A DNA stretch of 64,000 nucleotides from Nemertoderma westbladi (lineage: Eukaryota; Xenacoelomorpha; Nemertodermatida; Nemertodermatidae), in NCBI GenBank assembly GCA_032718475.1, contig JAUCBJ010005720.1:1-64000 (forward strand). Direction: 5' to 3'. The translations under genes were made by a program, and so were the position numbers. The notes under the pieces were generated by a model that was given only the letters and a program-made list of their open reading frames with translations, was not told where the DNA came from and searched no databases. Below are positions 60,101-64,000 of this stretch, one piece after another. The stretch's first letter is position 1, and every line of letters starts with the position of its first letter.

Positions 60101-63100
60101 TCCTGATTCCACCCTGCCCCATCACAAGTTACAAACAGTGTAATAGATCCCGCATTCCTGATTCCACCCTGGCCCATCACAAGTTACAAACAGTGTAATA
60201 GATCCCGCATTCCTGATTCCACCCTGCCCCATCACAAGTTACAAACAGTGTAATAGATCCCGCATTCCTGATTCCACCCTGGCCCATCACAAGTTACAAA
60301 CAGTGTAATAGATCCTGCATTCCTGATTCCACCATGGCCCATCACAAGTTACAAACAGTGTAATAGATTCCGCATTCCTGATTCCACTCTGGCCCATCAC
60401 AAGTTACAAACAGTGTAATAGATCCCGCATTCCTGATTCCACCCTGGCCCATCACAAGTTACAAACAGTGTAATAGATCCCGCATTCCTGATTCCACCCT
60501 GGCCCATCACAAGTTACAAACAGTGTAATAGATCCTGCATTCCTGATTCCACCATGGCCCATCACAAGTTACAAACAGTGTAATAGATTCCGCATTCCAG
60601 ATTCCACTCTGGCCCATCACAAGTTACAAACAGTGTAATAGATCCCGCATTCCTGATTCCACCCTGGCCCATCACAAGTTACAAACAGTGTAATAGATCC
60701 TGCATTCCTGATTCCACCCTGCCCCATCACAAGTTACAAACAGTGTAATAGATCCTGCATTCCTGATTCCACCATGGCCCATCACAAGTTACAAACAGTG
60801 TAATAGATCCTGCATTCCTGATTCCACCATGGCCCATCACAAGTTACAAACAGTGTAATAGATCCCGCATTCCTGATTCCACTCTGGCCCATCACAAGTT
60901 ACAAACAGTGTAATAGATCCCGCATTCCTGATTCCACCCTGGCCCATCACAAGTTACAAACAGTGTAATAGATGCCGCATTCCTGATTCCACCCTGGCCC
61001 ATCACAAGTTACAAACAGTGTAATAGATCCCGCATTCCTGATTCCACCCTGGCCCATCACAAGTTACAAACAGTGTAATAGATCCCGCATTCCTGATTCC
61101 ACCCTGGCCCATCACAAGTTACAAACAGTGTAATAGATCCTGCATTCCTGATTCCACCCTGCCCCATCACAAGTTACAAACAGTGTAATAGATCCCGCAT
61201 TCCTGATTCCACCCTGGCCCATCACAAGTTACAAACAGTGTAATAGATGCCGCATTCCTGATTCCACCCTGGCCCATCACAAGTTACAAACAGTGTAATA
61301 GATGCCGCATTCCTGATTCTACCCTGGCCCATCACAAGTTACAAACAGTGTAATAGATCCCGCATTCCTGATTCCACCCTGGCCCATCACATGTTACAAA
61401 CAGTGTAATAGATCCTGCATTCCTGATTCCACCCTGGCCCATCACAAGTTACAAACAGTGTAATAGATCCCGCATTCCTGATTCCACCCTGGCCCATCAC
61501 AAGTTACAAACAGTGTAATAGATGCCGCATTCCTGATTCCACCCTGGCCCATCACAAGTTACAAACAGTGTAATAGATGCCGCATTCCTGATTCTACCCT
61601 GGCCCATCACAAGTTACAAACAGTGTAATAGATCCCGCATTCCTGATTCCACCCTGGCCCATCACATGTTACAAACAGTGTAATAGATCCTGCATTCCTG
61701 ATTCCACCCTGGCCCATCACAAGTTACAAACAGTGTAATAGATCCCGCATTCCTGATTCCACCCTGGCCCATCACAAGTTACAAACAGTGTAATAGATGC
61801 CGCATTCCTGATTCCACCCTGGCCCATCACAAGTTACAAACAGTGTAATAGATGCCGCATTCCTGATTCTACCCTGGCCCATCACAAGTTACAAACAGTG
61901 TAATAGATCCCGCATTCCTGATTCCACCCTGGCCCATCACATGTTACAAACAGTGTAATAGATCCTGCATTCCTGATTCCACCCTGGCCCATCACAAGTT
62001 ACAAACAGTGTAATAGATCCCGCATTCCTGATTCCACTCTGGCCCATCACAAGTTACAAACAGTGTAATAGATCCCGCATTCATGATTCCACTCTGGCCC
62101 ATCACAAGTTACAAACAGTGTAATAGATCCCGCATTCCTGATTCCACCCTGCCCCATCACAAGTTACAAACAGTGTAATAGATCCCGCATTCCTGATTCC
62201 ACTCTGGCCCATCACAAGTTACAAACAGTGTAATAGATCCCGCATTCCTGATTCCACCCTGGCCCACCACAAGTTACAAACAGTGTAATAGATCCTGCAT
62301 TCCTGATTCCACCATGGCCCATCACAAGTTACAAACAGTGTAATAGATCCCGCATTCCTGATTCCACTCTGGCCCATCACAAGTTACAAACAGTGTAATA
62401 GATCCCGCATTCCTGATTCCACCCTGGCCCATCACAAGTTACAAACAGTGTAATAGATCCTGCATTCCTGATTCCACCCTGCCCCATCACAAGTTACAAA
62501 CAGTGTAATAGATGCCGCATTCCTGATTCCACCCTGGCCCATCACAAGTTACAAACAGTGTAATAGATCCCGCATTCCTGATTCCACCCTGGCCCATCAC
62601 AAGTTACAAACAGTGTAATAGATCCCGCATTCCTGATTCCACTCTGGCCCATCACAAGTTACAAACAGTGTAATAGATCCCGCATTCCTGATTCCACCCT
62701 GCCCCATCACAAGTTACAAACAGTGTAATAGATCCTGCATTCCTGATTCCACCCTGCCCCATCACAAGTTACAAACAGTGTAATAGATGCCGCATTCCTG
62801 ATTCTACCCTGGCCCATCACAAGTTACAAACAGTGTAATAGATCCCGCATTCCTGATTCCACCCTGGCCCATCACATGTTACAAACAGTGTAATAGATCC
62901 TGCATTCCTGATTCCACCCTGGCCCATCACAAGTTACAAACAGTGTAATAGATCCCGCATTCCTGATTCCACTCTGGCCCATCACAAGTTACAAACAGTG
63001 TAATAGATCCCGCATTCCTGATTCCACCCTGGCCCATCACAAGTTACAAACAGTGTAATAGATCCCGCATTCCTGATTCCACCCTGCCCCATCACAAGTT

Positions 63101-64000
63101 ACAAACAGTGTAATAGATCCCGCATTCCTGATTCCACTCTGGCCCATCACAAGTTACAAACAGTGTAATAGATCCCGCATTCCTGATTCCACCCTGGCCC
63201 ACCACAAGTTACAAACAGTGTAATAGATCCTGCATTCCTGATTCCACCCTGCCCCATCACAAGTTACAAACAGTGTAATAGATCCTGCATTCCTGATTCT
63301 ACCCTGCCCCATCACAAGTTACAAACAGTGTAATAGATCCCGCATTCCTGATTCCACCCTGCCCCATCACAAGTTACAAACAGTGTAATAGATCCCGCAT
63401 TCCTGATTCCAACCTGGCCCATCACAAGTTACAAACAGTGTAATAGATCCCGCATTCCTGATTCCACCCTGCCCCATCACAAGTTACAAACAGTGTAATA
63501 GATCCCGCATTCCTGATTCCACCCTGGCCCATCACAAGTTACAAACAGTGTAATAGATCCTGCATTCCTGATTCCACCCTGGCCCATCACAAGTTACAAA
63601 CAGTGTAATAGATCCCGCATTCCTGATTCCACCCTGGCCCATCACAAGTTACAAACAGTGTAATAGATCCCGCATTCCTGATTCCACCCTGCCCCATCAC
63701 AAGTTACAAACAGTGTAATAGATCCCGCATTCCTGATTCCACCCTGGCCCATCACAAGTTACAAACAGTGTAATAGATCCCGCATTCCTGATTCCACCCT
63801 GGCCCATCACAAGTTACAAACAGTGTAATAGATCCCGCATTCCTGATTCCACCCTGCCCCATCACAAGTTACAAACAGTGTAATAGATCCCGCATTCCTG
63901 ATTCCACCCTGCCCCATCACAAGTTACAAACAGTGCAATAGATCCCGCATTCCTGATTCCACCCTGGTCCATCACAAGTTACAAACAGTGTAATAGATCC
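57187..64000. repeat. 55-bp minisatellite in the following intron, over 120 copies, runs off the window
   Basis: The unit contains TCCTGATTCCACCCTGGCCC, ATCACAAGTTACAAACAGTG and TAATAGATCCCGCAT in order, 55 bp. Variants: CCTGGCCC/CCTGCCCC, AAGTT/ATGTT, CAGTG/CATTG, CCCGC/CCTGC/GCCGC. Higher-order periods are visible: 440 bp (eight units; compare 58321-58620 with 58761-59060) and 275 bp (five units; the GCCGCATTCCTGATTCT variant recurs at about 61320, 61595 and 61870). It begins about 65 bp after the donor at 57122. Confidence 0.96.

Overview
This is animal genomic DNA: AT-rich, with GT-AG introns, an SLC6 sodium/chloride-coupled transporter gene, and BEL/Pao LTR retrotransposons, a superfamily known only from metazoans. 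Frequent TAGGCCTA and ACCGGTA words suggest a marine invertebrate, perhaps a deuterostome such as an echinoderm or hemichordate. That placement is a weak inference. There are no bacterial-style operons and no complete host gene.

Layout. (1) 1-12242, minus strand: a decayed BEL/Pao-type LTR element (element A; LTRs 602-1827 and 11087-12242) with a gag-protease pseudogene at 4037-8986 and a TTAA-flanked miniature DNA transposon at 2176-2909. Positions 1-601 are the leader of a further same-strand copy that shares the left LTR. (2) 12243-19334: no recognised gene, two simple repeats, a tRNA-derived SINE head and a G-rich repeat. (3) 19335-27043, plus strand: the last five coding exons of an SLC6 transporter of the GABA/taurine/betaine/creatine type. 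Its third intron here is a 4.3-kb, 32-bp minisatellite whose unit is a copy of the preceding exon end plus its splice donor. The next intron holds a 55-bp minisatellite. (4) 29491-34041: a 4.5-kb array of a 33-bp unit with higher-order structure. (5) 34060-51442: an old BEL/Pao pol fragment (RT, RNase H, integrase) split by three later insertions with recognisable target duplications: a 1.5-kb piggyBac/Looper-like TTAA element (35008-36508), a young 12.2-kb LTR element (element B, 36604-48768, target duplication GGTGG), and a 932-bp insertion (49616-50547). (6) 51443-53900: decayed coding debris, including a small membrane-protein ORF and a gag-like coiled-coil ORF. (7) 57039-57121: a likely first coding exon of another gene, possibly a second SLC6 transporter, followed by a 55-bp minisatellite that runs off the right edge.

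Elements A and B are inverted relatives about 24 kb apart. They share the same in-frame loss of reverse transcriptase and most of RNase H, so the family appears non-autonomous. B additionally carries a 1.83-kb unrecognised ORF module directly before its 3' LTR that A lacks. All alignments were made by eye; homology calls rest on motif recognition, not on searches.
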